Assembly (NCBI GenBank): GCA_023424235.1
Contig: JAFAEB010000347.1
Span: 1 to 7,973, forward strand
Source of the DNA: Bacillota bacterium
Lineage (GTDB): Bacteria; Bacillota; Clostridia; Lachnospirales; Lachnospiraceae
Reading direction: 5' to 3'
Length of the DNA: 7,973 bases
The position numbers and the translations under genes are program-made. The notes beneath the pieces were generated by a model. The model searched no databases. It was given only the letters and a program-made list of their open reading frames with translations, and had not been told where the DNA came from. Shown here piece by piece: positions 1-5,929 of this stretch; position 1 is the stretch's first letter, and every line of letters begins with the position of its first letter.

Positions 1-536
1 CTATTAATGGCTATTAGTATGGAAGACACTAAGTTTTTTATAAACATATTTATCTTTAGCTTTCTCGTAAATATTACAACTAATACAATTAAGCTACCAT
101 TAACTGCTGCAATTAAGCAATTAAGCCAATCAGCACCTAGTAATACACTAAAAAACAAAGAAGCCATAATGGTACAAATATTGTAGGTTCTATCGCTATA
201 TTGCTTTGATATTTTAATTCTTTTTAATCTCTCATAGGCTTCTTCTAAACTAATATCACCACTACAAAGCTTTCTTGAAATACTATTGGCTTCATAAATA
301 TTTGACATGTTTGTAATTCTATTTTCAACGCGTTTTAATAGACTTATCGCATCGATATTCGAATCCCCTAATGTTAAAAAAATTCCAGTTGGAGTAACAA
401 AAGTCTCTGTTTTCTCTAATCCTGAAATTTTTAGTATTCTTGTCATCGTATCCTCAACACGATAAGTCTCAGCTCCACCGATTAACATGATCTCACCTGT
501 TAACATAGCTGTATCAACTAAAAGCTTATAATTCAT
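1..536 (-). CDS. Threonine/serine exporter ThrE-type subunit, N-terminal part (partial, runs off left edge)
   Basis: The frame is open from an ATG at 536-534 to the left edge, giving 178 codons with no stop, so the 3' part is missing. AGGAG (550-546) lies 9 bases before the ATG and supports this start. The protein begins MNYKLLVDTAMLTGEIMLIG and carries the family hallmarks GGAETYRVEDTM (about residues 20-31) and TPTGIFLTL (about 48-56), typical of the ThrE/YjjP (DUF1212) family. A soluble N-terminal part of about 120 residues is followed by hydrophobic segments starting near TIMASLFFSVLLG. Family knowledge: ThrE exports threonine and serine, and in many Firmicutes it is split into a YjjP-like protein of about 250 residues and a YjjB-like partner of about 150. 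By that model about 70-80 residues are missing here, and a YjjB-like gene would be expected just outside the window. The family call is firm; the substrate is inferred. Confidence 0.88.
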   Translation of the reverse strand, partial: MNYKLLVDTAMLTGEIMLIGGAETYRVEDTMTRILKISGLEKTETFVTPTGIFLTLGDSNIDAISLLKRVENRITNMSNIYEANSISRKLCSGDISLEEAYERLKRIKISKQYSDRTYNICTIMASLFFSVLLGADWLNCLIAAVNGSLIVLVVIFTRKLKINMFIKNLVSSILIAIN

Positions 537-615
537 ACAATATAACTCCTATCCAAATATGAACAAAAAAATTAACAAATTATCTCTATATTCTTCATAA
601 TTTAAACACATCTAT

Positions 616-644
616 ATAATATAATAATTATATGAAAGTGATAA
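616..644 (-). promoter_or_regulatory. Possible promoter of the exporter gene
   Basis: On the minus strand TTATCA (644-639; 4 of 6 to consensus) and TATTAT (621-616; 5 of 6) are separated by 17 bases, placing a start near 609 and a leader of about 70 bases. The area is rich in TATAAT-like strings, so a chance match is possible. Promoter 833-805 further upstream is an alternative. Confidence 0.35.
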
Positions 645-689
645 CTAATCTCACTCTCTCCTCCCCTAAAAATATATATAGATTTGATG

Positions 690-747
690 AAAGGTTCTTT
701 TCTTTAGTTAACTATTTTTATAAATAGACTTGAGGAAGAGAACCTTT
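690..747. repeat. 58-base imperfect inverted repeat (long hairpin)
   Basis: The left arm (690-707, starting AAAGGTTCT) pairs with the right arm (730-747, ending AGAACCTTT). The outer 9 pairs are all Watson-Crick. An inner hairpin pairs CTATTT (712-717) with AAATAG (722-727) around a 4-base loop. In plus-strand RNA the outer arms give 18 continuous pairs, since the four non-Watson-Crick positions (699/738, 703/734, 705/732, 707/730) are all G-U. In minus-strand RNA those same four become A-C mismatches. No U run follows either end directly, so it does not look like an ordinary terminator. It may be a structured RNA element, a binding site or a remnant of a small repeat; I cannot tell which. 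Confidence 0.6.
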
Positions 748-763
748 AGTCTGAAATCATTAC

Positions 764-796
764 ATAATAAAGGACAAGTTTATATCAACTCGTCCT
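764..796 (-). terminator. Rho-independent terminator, probably for the lipoprotein/PH unit
   Basis: On the minus strand AGGACGAGTT (796-787) pairs with AACTTGTCCT (780-771) around a 6-base loop, followed by TTATTAT. All ten pairs form in minus-strand RNA, one as G-U; in plus-strand RNA that pair becomes an A-C mismatch, which favours the minus orientation. It lies 121 bases past the PH gene stop, rather far, and directly after a promoter-like pair, so it could instead be a hairpin at the 5' end of a leader. Confidence 0.55.
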
Positions 797-804
797 ACTG
801 TTTT

Positions 805-833
805 ATTATAAACATGCCTTTTAAATTTTACAA
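805..833 (-). promoter_or_regulatory. Promoter-like pair directly before the hairpin at 796-771
   Basis: On the minus strand TTGTAA (833-828; 4 of 6) and a perfect TATAAT (810-805) are separated by 17 bases. A start near 798 would put the hairpin at 796-771 at the extreme 5' end of the transcript, followed by the 58-base palindrome and then the exporter gene with a leader of about 260 bases. The match is good but the sequence is very AT-rich. Confidence 0.4.
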
Positions 834-917
834 TTCGGTAAATTTACAGTTTTCTAGATAGTTATAACAAATACATTACACTAAATTTTACCTTTATTAT
901 TGCCTAATATATCATAA

Positions 918-1274
918 TTATTCTATATCCATTGCATCAATATCCAGTGTATGAAGAGCTCTACGTTTTCTTCTTGCTTCTTCTGATGCTTCTAAAAGAT
1001 AATCTTTAATTGTACCTGAATTTCGTATATGTAATAGCTTTAACTCAGGATGTGTTTTATCACCAGTGTAACAAGTAACTGTACCTAATTTAAAAATTCT
1101 CTCTATAAAGCTCCTAGTTAGTTTTACGTCTTGAACTTTATACATATATGCATCATCAACTGTTATATTAAGATAACCACTTGTAATTGTAATTTTTTCA
1201 TCAGATAATGTGTATGTTGTAAAACAAATTGGTAGTCCTAAGAACTTAGTCCTTTTCTTTTCAACAAATATCAT
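918..1274 (-). CDS. Small bacterial PH-domain protein (bPH_2/DUF304-like)
   Basis: This 118-residue protein has no signal peptide and no membrane segment, so it is probably cytoplasmic or peripherally membrane-bound. Residues about 1-95 look like one bacterial PH domain: alternating short beta strands (YTLSDEKITITSGYLNITV, about 21-39), then DAYMYKVQDVKLTRSFIERI (about 41-60), the region most typical of the family, then further strands (GTVTCYTGD, LKLLHIRN) and a closing helix (about 89-105). The tail is basic (RRKRR, about 101-105) then acidic. PH domains of this type are usually fused to membrane helices; this one stands alone. It lies 24 bases after the lipoprotein gene stop, with its own AGGAG 7 bases before ATG, so the two are almost surely cotranscribed. 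What it binds is unknown; other bacterial PH proteins act at the membrane or in protein assembly. Confidence 0.75.
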   Translation of the reverse strand: MIFVEKKRTKFLGLPICFTTYTLSDEKITITSGYLNITVDDAYMYKVQDVKLTRSFIERIFKLGTVTCYTGDKTHPELKLLHIRNSGTIKDYLLEASEEARRKRRALHTLDIDAMDIE

Positions 1275-1298
1275 CTCTTTGCTCCTTTGGATATAGAT

Positions 1299-1991
1299 TT
1301 ATTTTAAATTAATAATAGTAGTATTTTCCTCCCTAGTAATTACTAACCTTGCATTTGACAAATCTATATCTTGATTCACTGTAAATACAAGTACTGCTTG
1401 ATTCGTTGATTTCGATTTAACATCAAGATTAATATACTGGATATCATCCATAAGTAAAGTTAGCATAGGCTTAAGGTTTTGCCCATCAACCTCTAATTTA
1501 TAGTTGATTCCTTCTTCTACTAAATCTAATCGTAATGTTTTGTTTGATAAATTTTTAACATCGAAGTAAACTACTAATAATTTTTCATTCTCCCCTGCAA
1601 ATAACTCAAAATAATTGTTTTTTGTAGTAGGATATTTGTCGTGTAGTTTATAGGTTTTATAACTAATATCAAAATTATTCTTCCCTACTGCTTTTGTCAA
1701 GCTTACATTGGCAGTTTTTAGATCTATATCATTCTTATCCTTTATTTGAGTAGTTTGTAATTTCTCCTCTTTATCTTCCTTGGCTTCATTCTTCATACTT
1801 TCATCTTTCACAAAATTCATATTTAAGTCATCCATGGATAGTAAAGATTTATAATCTGTTTGCTCAATAATGGTACTTGACATATATTGACTAAGAATGT
1901 TGTTTTCTTTTTCTGTTAAATCCACTAATTTAGTACAACCAGTTAAAAGAATCCCACATATTGCTAGTACAGTAATAAATGTTTTCTTCAT
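1299..1991 (-). CDS. Lipoprotein of unknown function with a C-terminal beta-rich domain
   Basis: This 230-residue protein has a clear lipoprotein signal: basic MKKT, hydrophobic core, and lipobox LLTGC with the lipidated cysteine at residue 19. It should therefore be anchored on the outer face of the membrane. Residues about 22-50 (VDLTEKENNILSQYMSSTII) form a short helical module after the anchor. A low-complexity Lys/Glu/Asp-rich linker follows (about 62-90). The C-terminal domain (about 95-230) is beta-rich with KLLVVYFDVKNLSNKTLRLDL (about 137-157), resembling the Ig-like or DUF4352-like domains of secreted Firmicute proteins; this likeness is by eye only. AGGAGG lies 7 bases before the ATG. 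It is the first gene of a two-gene unit with the PH protein, driven by the promoter at 2055-2027, and lies next to a two-component system that could regulate it. I do not recognise a specific function. Confidence 0.75.
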   Translation of the reverse strand: MKKTFITVLAICGILLTGCTKLVDLTEKENNILSQYMSSTIIEQTDYKSLLSMDDLNMNFVKDESMKNEAKEDKEEKLQTTQIKDKNDIDLKTANVSLTKAVGKNNFDISYKTYKLHDKYPTTKNNYFELFAGENEKLLVVYFDVKNLSNKTLRLDLVEEGINYKLEVDGQNLKPMLTLLMDDIQYINLDVKSKSTNQAVLVFTVNQDIDLSNARLVITREENTTIINLK

Positions 1992-2026
1992 TTATTTTCC
2001 TCCTCTAGTACGATTTACACATTACT

Positions 2027-2055
2027 ATAATATCATTAAAAGGAAAAATCGGCAA
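2027..2055 (-). promoter_or_regulatory. Promoter of the lipoprotein/PH unit
   Basis: On the minus strand TTGCCG (2055-2050; 4 of 6) and TATTAT (2032-2027; 5 of 6) are exactly 17 bases apart, placing a start near 2020 and a leader of about 28 bases before the lipoprotein ATG. The -35 box lies inside a weak hairpin (2065-2046), with stem AAATTG/CGATTT and a T-rich tail, which might end the kinase transcript. Confidence 0.6.
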
Positions 2056-2090
2056 TCCTCAATTTATAATAATTTTATACTAATTTACTT

Positions 2091-3665
2091 TTATAATTTT
2101 GAATCAAGCTCAAACCAAAATTCTACTCCTTTATTCCGATTCACCACACCGTATTTTTGGTTTAAAGAGGTCATGATCGCTTTTACAATGGATAATCCTA
2201 TCCCATTTCCACCATATTCTCTTGTTCTTGCTTTATCAACTTTATAAAATTTAATCCATATTTTTTCTAATTCATCATCTGGTATATTCGCACCTGTATT
2301 AAAGACTGCAACTCTTACTACATTTTCTAATTCAATTACTTTTATCTCAATAATATTAACGTCTGCTACATGGTTAATTGCATTATTAATGTAGTTTACT
2401 ACAACCTCCTCGACCATATATTCATCCGCCCATACATAAATCGGATCCTTATGTGTAAATATTAATTTAATCTCCTTTTGCTTAAAGAATAAAGCTGTGG
2501 AATCAAGTACTGATTGAATCAATTCTACTATATCAAAGCGTTCGATATTTACTGTATTATTCCCAAACTCTAATTGGTTAAGAGTAAGTAACTTTTTAAC
2601 CATATGATTCATTTTTTTCGCTTCATCTATTATTACTTCACAATAAAACTCTTTGCTCTCATCATCTTCATTAATATTATCTTTTAAACCCTCAGCATAT
2701 CCTTGTATTAATGCAATAGGGGTTTTTAACTCGTGGGTTACATTGGATAAGAAATCCTTTCTCATCTCATCAATCTGGATTTTACTTTGTATATCAGAGA
2801 GTAACTCGTTATTGGCACTCTTTAGTTCAGATATTGTCATTTCTAATTTTTCAGATAAGGTATTTATGCTTTGTCCAAGTTCACCAATTTCGTCTTTTGT
2901 CTCAATATTGTATTTAACGTCAAAGTCAAGATCACTCATCTTTTTTGCTATTCCAGCTAATTGCAGGATTGGACTAGTAAACCTCTTACCTATTAGTGAC
3001 ATAATTCCAATTCCTAATATAATGGACAAAGATCCAACATAAGCTAAAAACTTATTTGAAATTGATACACTCTCTTGCATACTTTGATAATTAGATTGAA
3101 TATAAACGAAGTATGAATTATCAAGCATGCCAAATAAGTCAACATACTGAGAATCCAATCTTTGATTCAATACCTTATAAATATTATAGTTATTATTTGA
3201 TTTAAGTAATTCTTTTTTCTTATTTGGATATTGAGTTCCTAAAATATATTCATCAAATATCTCGCGAATATTATCTTCGATACTCTCACTTTTAGGATAT
3301 ACAGCATAGAATCTTGCTGTGATAATATATATTTTAATGTTTTGCTTTTCACCTAATTGTTCAATCTTTAACAAGAGTTCATTGGTTGTATCATATTCAC
3401 CCTCTTGATTATTGTTGCCAACAAAAATCTGATTAATTTCATAAAAAGTATTATCTAACGTTTTCATTTTACTAAAAAGATAAAAATTCTCTAAGAAGGT
3501 AAGATTCAATAACCATAAAAATAAAATGGTTATTATTATTAAAGATGTTAAGGTAAGAGTTAATTTAAACCGAAGAGAATGACTTATAAATCGGAGTTTA
3601 TAAAATAAGCCCAATAATCTCTCTTTTTTTTCTTTTTTATTAAATTTATCTAGCAATGTAGCCAT
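2091..3665 (-). CDS. Sensor histidine kinase (HAMP-HisKA-HATPase), partner of the adjacent regulator
   Basis: This 524-residue membrane kinase has a basic cytoplasmic N-terminus, a first membrane segment about 33-56, an extracellular domain about 57-204 of unrecognised type, and a second segment about 205-226. A HAMP domain follows (about 227-280, with FTSPILQLAGIAKKM and DEIGELGQSINTL), then HisKA with FLSNVTHELKTP, where His311 is the expected phosphorylation site. In the ATPase domain the N box is NYINNAINH (about 424-432), the G1 region is VFNTGANIP (454-462), and the G2 region is GGNGIGLSIV (485-494). G1 has Asn456 where the usual DxG motif has Asp, a variant also known in some VanS-like kinases, so activity is still likely. 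AGGAG lies 5 bases before the ATG. It is the second gene after the response regulator, with an unusually long 106-base gap. The signal sensed cannot be read from the sequence. Confidence 0.93.
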   Translation of the reverse strand: MATLLDKFNKKEKKERLLGLFYKLRFISHSLRFKLTLTLTSLIIITILFLWLLNLTFLENFYLFSKMKTLDNTFYEINQIFVGNNNQEGEYDTTNELLLKIEQLGEKQNIKIYIITARFYAVYPKSESIEDNIREIFDEYILGTQYPNKKKELLKSNNNYNIYKVLNQRLDSQYVDLFGMLDNSYFVYIQSNYQSMQESVSISNKFLAYVGSLSIILGIGIMSLIGKRFTSPILQLAGIAKKMSDLDFDVKYNIETKDEIGELGQSINTLSEKLEMTISELKSANNELLSDIQSKIQIDEMRKDFLSNVTHELKTPIALIQGYAEGLKDNINEDDESKEFYCEVIIDEAKKMNHMVKKLLTLNQLEFGNNTVNIERFDIVELIQSVLDSTALFFKQKEIKLIFTHKDPIYVWADEYMVEEVVVNYINNAINHVADVNIIEIKVIELENVVRVAVFNTGANIPDDELEKIWIKFYKVDKARTREYGGNGIGLSIVKAIMTSLNQKYGVVNRNKGVEFWFELDSKL

Positions 3666-3771
3666 AAATTCTCCTATCCATAATGACCTGCAAAAAATTC
3701 TATTCCGGTTTCCATAAGATCGTTTTATAAGTCAAATAATATTTCACCTTAGTACTAGCTAAATTTATGAA

Positions 3772-4446
3772 CTATGATACTTCAAATTTATACCCCATCC
3801 CCCAAATGGTTTTAATATAATCACCCTTCTCACCCATTTTACTACGAAGTTTTTTCACATGGGTATCAATGGTTCTTGCATCACCATAATAGTCATAGTT
3901 CCAAACATTATTTAAAATTTTCTCTCTTGATAGAGCTACACCTTGATTGCTTATAAAATAAGTTAATAACTCAAATTCTTTAAGACTTAATTCTATATTA
4001 ACATTATCAATTTCTACTTGATGAGCGGCTTTCTTTAATACAATACCACCAACTTCAATGGTATCTTCGTCTAATATGTTCGCTCTTCTTAAAATAGCTT
4101 CTACTCTTGCAACTAATATTTTCGGACTAAAAGGTTTTGATATATATTCATCCACTCCAAGTTCAAAGCCAAGTAACTCATCCTTTTCATCACTTTTAGC
4201 TGTTAACATAATAATAGGAACCTTGGAATATTGCCTGATTTCTCGACATACTTGCCAGCCATCCATCTTCGGCATCATAACATCCAAAATAATTAGTGCA
4301 ATATCCTTCCATGCATAGAACGTATCCACTGCCATCTCTCCATTTTCAGCCTCAAGAACATCAAAATTCTTTTTACTAAGGAAATCCTTTACCAGCTTTC
4401 TCATTCTACTTTCATCATCAACTACTAATATTTTCAACTTATCCAT
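3772..4446 (-). CDS. OmpR/PhoB-type response regulator
   Basis: This 224-residue protein has the usual length and layout of the family. The receiver domain (about 1-120) shows the acidic pair Asp10/Asp11, the phosphoacceptor Asp55 in LIILDVMMPKMDGW, the switch Thr82 in IIMLTAKS, and the conserved Lys104 in YISKPF. The C-terminal winged-helix DNA-binding domain (about 128-224) has LSLKEFELLTYF, then ALSREKILNNVW, the recognition-helix region ARTIDTHVKKLRSKM, and the closing hairpin IKTIWGMGYKF. It is expected to be phosphorylated by the kinase encoded just downstream and to bind direct repeats at target promoters. AGGAG lies 8 bases before the ATG, and an extended -10 promoter stands about 50 bases upstream. 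The overall look is close to ResD/YycF-like regulators, but I cannot assign a named orthologue. Confidence 0.95.
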   Translation of the reverse strand: MDKLKILVVDDESRMRKLVKDFLSKKNFDVLEAENGEMAVDTFYAWKDIALIILDVMMPKMDGWQVCREIRQYSKVPIIMLTAKSDEKDELLGFELGVDEYISKPFSPKILVARVEAILRRANILDEDTIEVGGIVLKKAAHQVEIDNVNIELSLKEFELLTYFISNQGVALSREKILNNVWNYDYYGDARTIDTHVKKLRSKMGEKGDYIKTIWGMGYKFEVS

Positions 4447-4498
4447 TTACTCAACTCCTATCCTCATTGTCAAATTGATTTGTAACATATCTAACCAT

Positions 4499-4526
4499 AT
4501 TATAACAAGTAAATATGAAAAAAGTA
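4499..4526 (-). promoter_or_regulatory. Extended -10 promoter of the two-component system
   Basis: On the minus strand TGTTATAAT (4507-4499) is a perfect extended -10 element. The -35 region (TACTTT at 4526-4521, 16 bases away) is poor, as is usual with extended -10 promoters. A start near 4492 would leave a leader of about 45 bases before the regulator ATG. A weak -35 could mean that an activator, perhaps the regulator itself, is needed. Confidence 0.5.
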
Positions 4527-4550
4527 TGTATAAATGTCTATTAATAGATT

Positions 4551-5096
4551 TTATTTCTTATTTAGAAAAGCCTCTCTCTCATCAAGTGCTTTCTCTCTGC
4601 TAGATAGTTCCTCTTCCCATGATGAGTATTTGTCTATAATCTGAGTTTCAAAATTAGCATACTTACTTTTATCCGCAAATAGTGCAATGAAAAACATAAT
4701 AATAATCGTTACTACCATAAAGAAATTAATGATTCGTACATTTCTTAGATTAGTAGAAAGCTTTTTCACCTTTTGTTTATATTGATTAATGGATAAATTC
4801 TCTCCATTATCGTTAAATATATGATTAACCATTGTTATTGGTAGTATATTCTCTTTTGATATCATATTCGAACGGATTAATTTATCTTGTAGTTCTTTTA
4901 AAAAACCATATCCGACTGGTGTTTTAAAGGTTTCACTCTCAATTAACTTACTGTAAAGCTTTAATATAGTTTTCATGTTAGTCAAATCTGTTTTACTTTT
5001 AATATACTCAATTGTTTGACTTTCATCGAGAGCCAACTCATATTCCTTTTTATTACTAAAAAGAAACCCTGATACGACTAGATCTTTATCACTCAT
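4551..5096 (-). CDS. Unrecognised single-pass membrane protein with a coiled-coil-like tail
   Basis: This 181-residue protein has no signal peptide. Residues 1-120 form a mostly helical soluble domain including LKLYSKLIESETFKTPVGYG (about 45-64), whose FKTPVGY-FLKELQ stretch looks like a conserved core. One membrane segment follows (about 123-141, FFMVVTIIIMFFIALF). The basic stretch before it (KQKVKKLSTNLRNVR) predicts that the N-terminal domain is cytoplasmic and the tail outside. The last 35 residues are highly charged and heptad-like (SSWEEELSSREKALDEREAFLNKK), suggesting a short coiled coil for self-association or docking. A near-perfect AAAGGAGG lies 7 bases before the ATG. It sits between a terminator upstream and the regulator gene 104 bases downstream, with no strong terminator after it, so readthrough into the two-component genes is possible. 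I do not recognise a function; an accessory to the sensor system is only a guess. Confidence 0.75.
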   Translation of the reverse strand: MSDKDLVVSGFLFSNKKEYELALDESQTIEYIKSKTDLTNMKTILKLYSKLIESETFKTPVGYGFLKELQDKLIRSNMISKENILPITMVNHIFNDNGENLSINQYKQKVKKLSTNLRNVRIINFFMVVTIIIMFFIALFADKSKYANFETQIIDKYSSWEEELSSREKALDEREAFLNKK

Positions 5097-5150
5097 ATTA
5101 TTACCTCCTTTAATTTAGCTTTGTTAATGGTGAAAATTAAATGTTTGGAA

Positions 5151-5196
5151 ATATTGAAAATAACATCCGCAGCATTAAAACACTACGGATGTTATT
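5151..5196 (-). terminator. Rho-independent terminator after the isomerase gene
   Basis: It begins 2 bases after the isomerase stop codon. AATAACATCCG (minus strand, 5196-5186) pairs with CGGATGTTATT (5169-5159). In minus-strand RNA five further inner pairs form, three of them G-U, giving 16 pairs around a 6-base UUUUAA loop. A U-rich stretch follows (TTCAATAT). The inner G-U pairs would be A-C mismatches on the plus strand, which fits termination of minus-strand transcripts. Confidence 0.78.
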
Positions 5197-5197
5197 G

Positions 5198-5896
5198 TTA
5201 TTCATAATTAAAAACTCTAATCGTTTCTATAATTACATCATTAATTGGTTTTGCATCTTGATTTACTTCGGTATCCACAATTTGATCTAATATCTCTAGA
5301 CCTTCATATACTTGTCCAAATACAGTATGGGATTGAAATAACCAGGGAGTGCCTCCAATCTCTTCATATGCTTTTTGGGCAGCTTCATTAAACTTTATTC
5401 CATAATTAGAAGCGATATACTCTAGATAATCTTTGTTATAACTTTCTTTTGATTGAACAATAAAAAACTGACTATCATTTGAATTTGGCCCGGAATTAGC
5501 CATACACAATGCACCTCGTACTGGTTGAAGGTTTTCGTTAAATTCATCTTCAAAAGACTTACCCCATATACTTTCACCACCAGTTCCTATTCCACTAGGA
5601 TCACCACCTTGAACCATAAAGTCTGCAATTACTCTATGAAAGGTTAATCCGTTATAATAACCGTTTTTTGCATGAGTTATAAAATTCTCTACTGCTTTCG
5701 GTGCTGCATCTTTAAAAAATCGAATATAGATGGAACCATAATCTTTCACCACTAGTTCACATACTTCTTCTCCCTTTTTAATCTCAGAGAATTGCTCCAC
5801 CACAGTATCATTTGTATTATTCTTATTATTCGAGCATCCAAATAATGATAGGATACTTGACATTAGAATAAGTGTTAATAAGCGCTTCTTTTTCAT
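5198..5896 (-). CDS. Cyclophilin-type peptidyl-prolyl cis-trans isomerase, lipoprotein
   Basis: This 232-residue protein starts with a lipoprotein signal (MKKKRLLTLI..LSLFGC, lipidated Cys21) and an Asn-rich linker (about 22-34), so the enzyme should act on the outer face of the membrane, helping exported proteins fold. The cyclophilin domain spans about 46-230. Visible active-site elements are FHRVI with Arg88 (the equivalent of the catalytic Arg of human CypA), FMVQGGD (93-99), GALCMANSGPNSNDSQFFI (128-146) and HTVFGQV (190-196). Compared with minimal cyclophilins there is an insert at about 148-187 (YNKDYLEYIASNYG.., ending GGTPWLF), a form common in clostridial cyclophilins. AGGAG lies 8 bases before the ATG. 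It follows the oxidoreductase gene by 33 bases and is closed by a terminator, so the two form one transcript. The enzyme call is firm; its clients are unknown. Confidence 0.93.
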   Translation of the reverse strand: MKKKRLLTLILMSSILSLFGCSNNKNNTNDTVVEQFSEIKKGEEVCELVVKDYGSIYIRFFKDAAPKAVENFITHAKNGYYNGLTFHRVIADFMVQGGDPSGIGTGGESIWGKSFEDEFNENLQPVRGALCMANSGPNSNDSQFFIVQSKESYNKDYLEYIASNYGIKFNEAAQKAYEEIGGTPWLFQSHTVFGQVYEGLEILDQIVDTEVNQDAKPINDVIIETIRVFNYE

Positions 5897-5929
5897 ATTA
5901 TCCTCTCCTAAAACATCAAATGTATTTAA

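Larger units (their letters stand above)
537..917. other. 381-base gene-free region between the PH-domain gene and the exporter gene
   Basis: No convincing coding frame was found on either strand. Read on the minus strand, the stretch contains in order: a -35/-10 pair (833-805), a hairpin with a U-rich tail (796-764), a 58-base imperfect palindrome (747-690), a second -35/-10 pair (644-616), and the exporter ribosome binding site (550-546). The rest is AT-rich sequence with short repeats, such as TAAATTTTAC at 822-831 and 882-891, and the palindrome GTAAATTTAC at 838-847. Those short repeats are within what such base composition gives by chance. Confidence 0.7.

Noticed and set aside
536..840. 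T-box or amino-acid riboswitch in the exporter leader
   Set aside because: No T-box consensus (such as AGGGTGGAACC) or other riboswitch core was found; only two simple hairpins are visible.
820..892. Repeated TAAATTTTAC (822-831, 882-891) and palindrome GTAAATTTAC (838-847), as regulator sites
   Set aside because: The stretch is so AT-rich that 10-base matches of this kind are expected by chance, and they lie downstream of the PH gene rather than at its promoter.
2046..2065. Hairpin AAATTG/CGATTT with a T-rich tail, as a terminator after the kinase gene
   Set aside because: Only six pairs, one of them G-U, and just one G-C pair, with a C-interrupted tail; too weak to list as a terminator, though its overlap with the next promoter is noted there.
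1897..2247. Plus-strand open frame of 116 codons
   Set aside because: It overlaps the lipoprotein gene start, its promoter and the kinase 3' end, has no ribosome binding site, and its translation is a Phe/Ser/Tyr-rich shadow of the minus-strand genes.
2653..3042. Plus-strand open frame of 129 codons inside the kinase gene
   Set aside because: It lies wholly antisense to the HAMP/HisKA coding region, which has clear motifs; the Ser/Leu/Ile-rich product is typical of an antisense shadow.
4058..4318. Plus-strand open frame of 86 codons inside the response regulator gene
   Set aside because: It is antisense to the well-conserved receiver domain and shows no ribosome binding site or recognisable product.
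4538..4549. Palindrome TCTATTAATAGA just downstream of the 181-residue gene, as a terminator
   Set aside because: It can form only about four A/T-rich pairs and has no proper U run, so it is unlikely to stop transcription.
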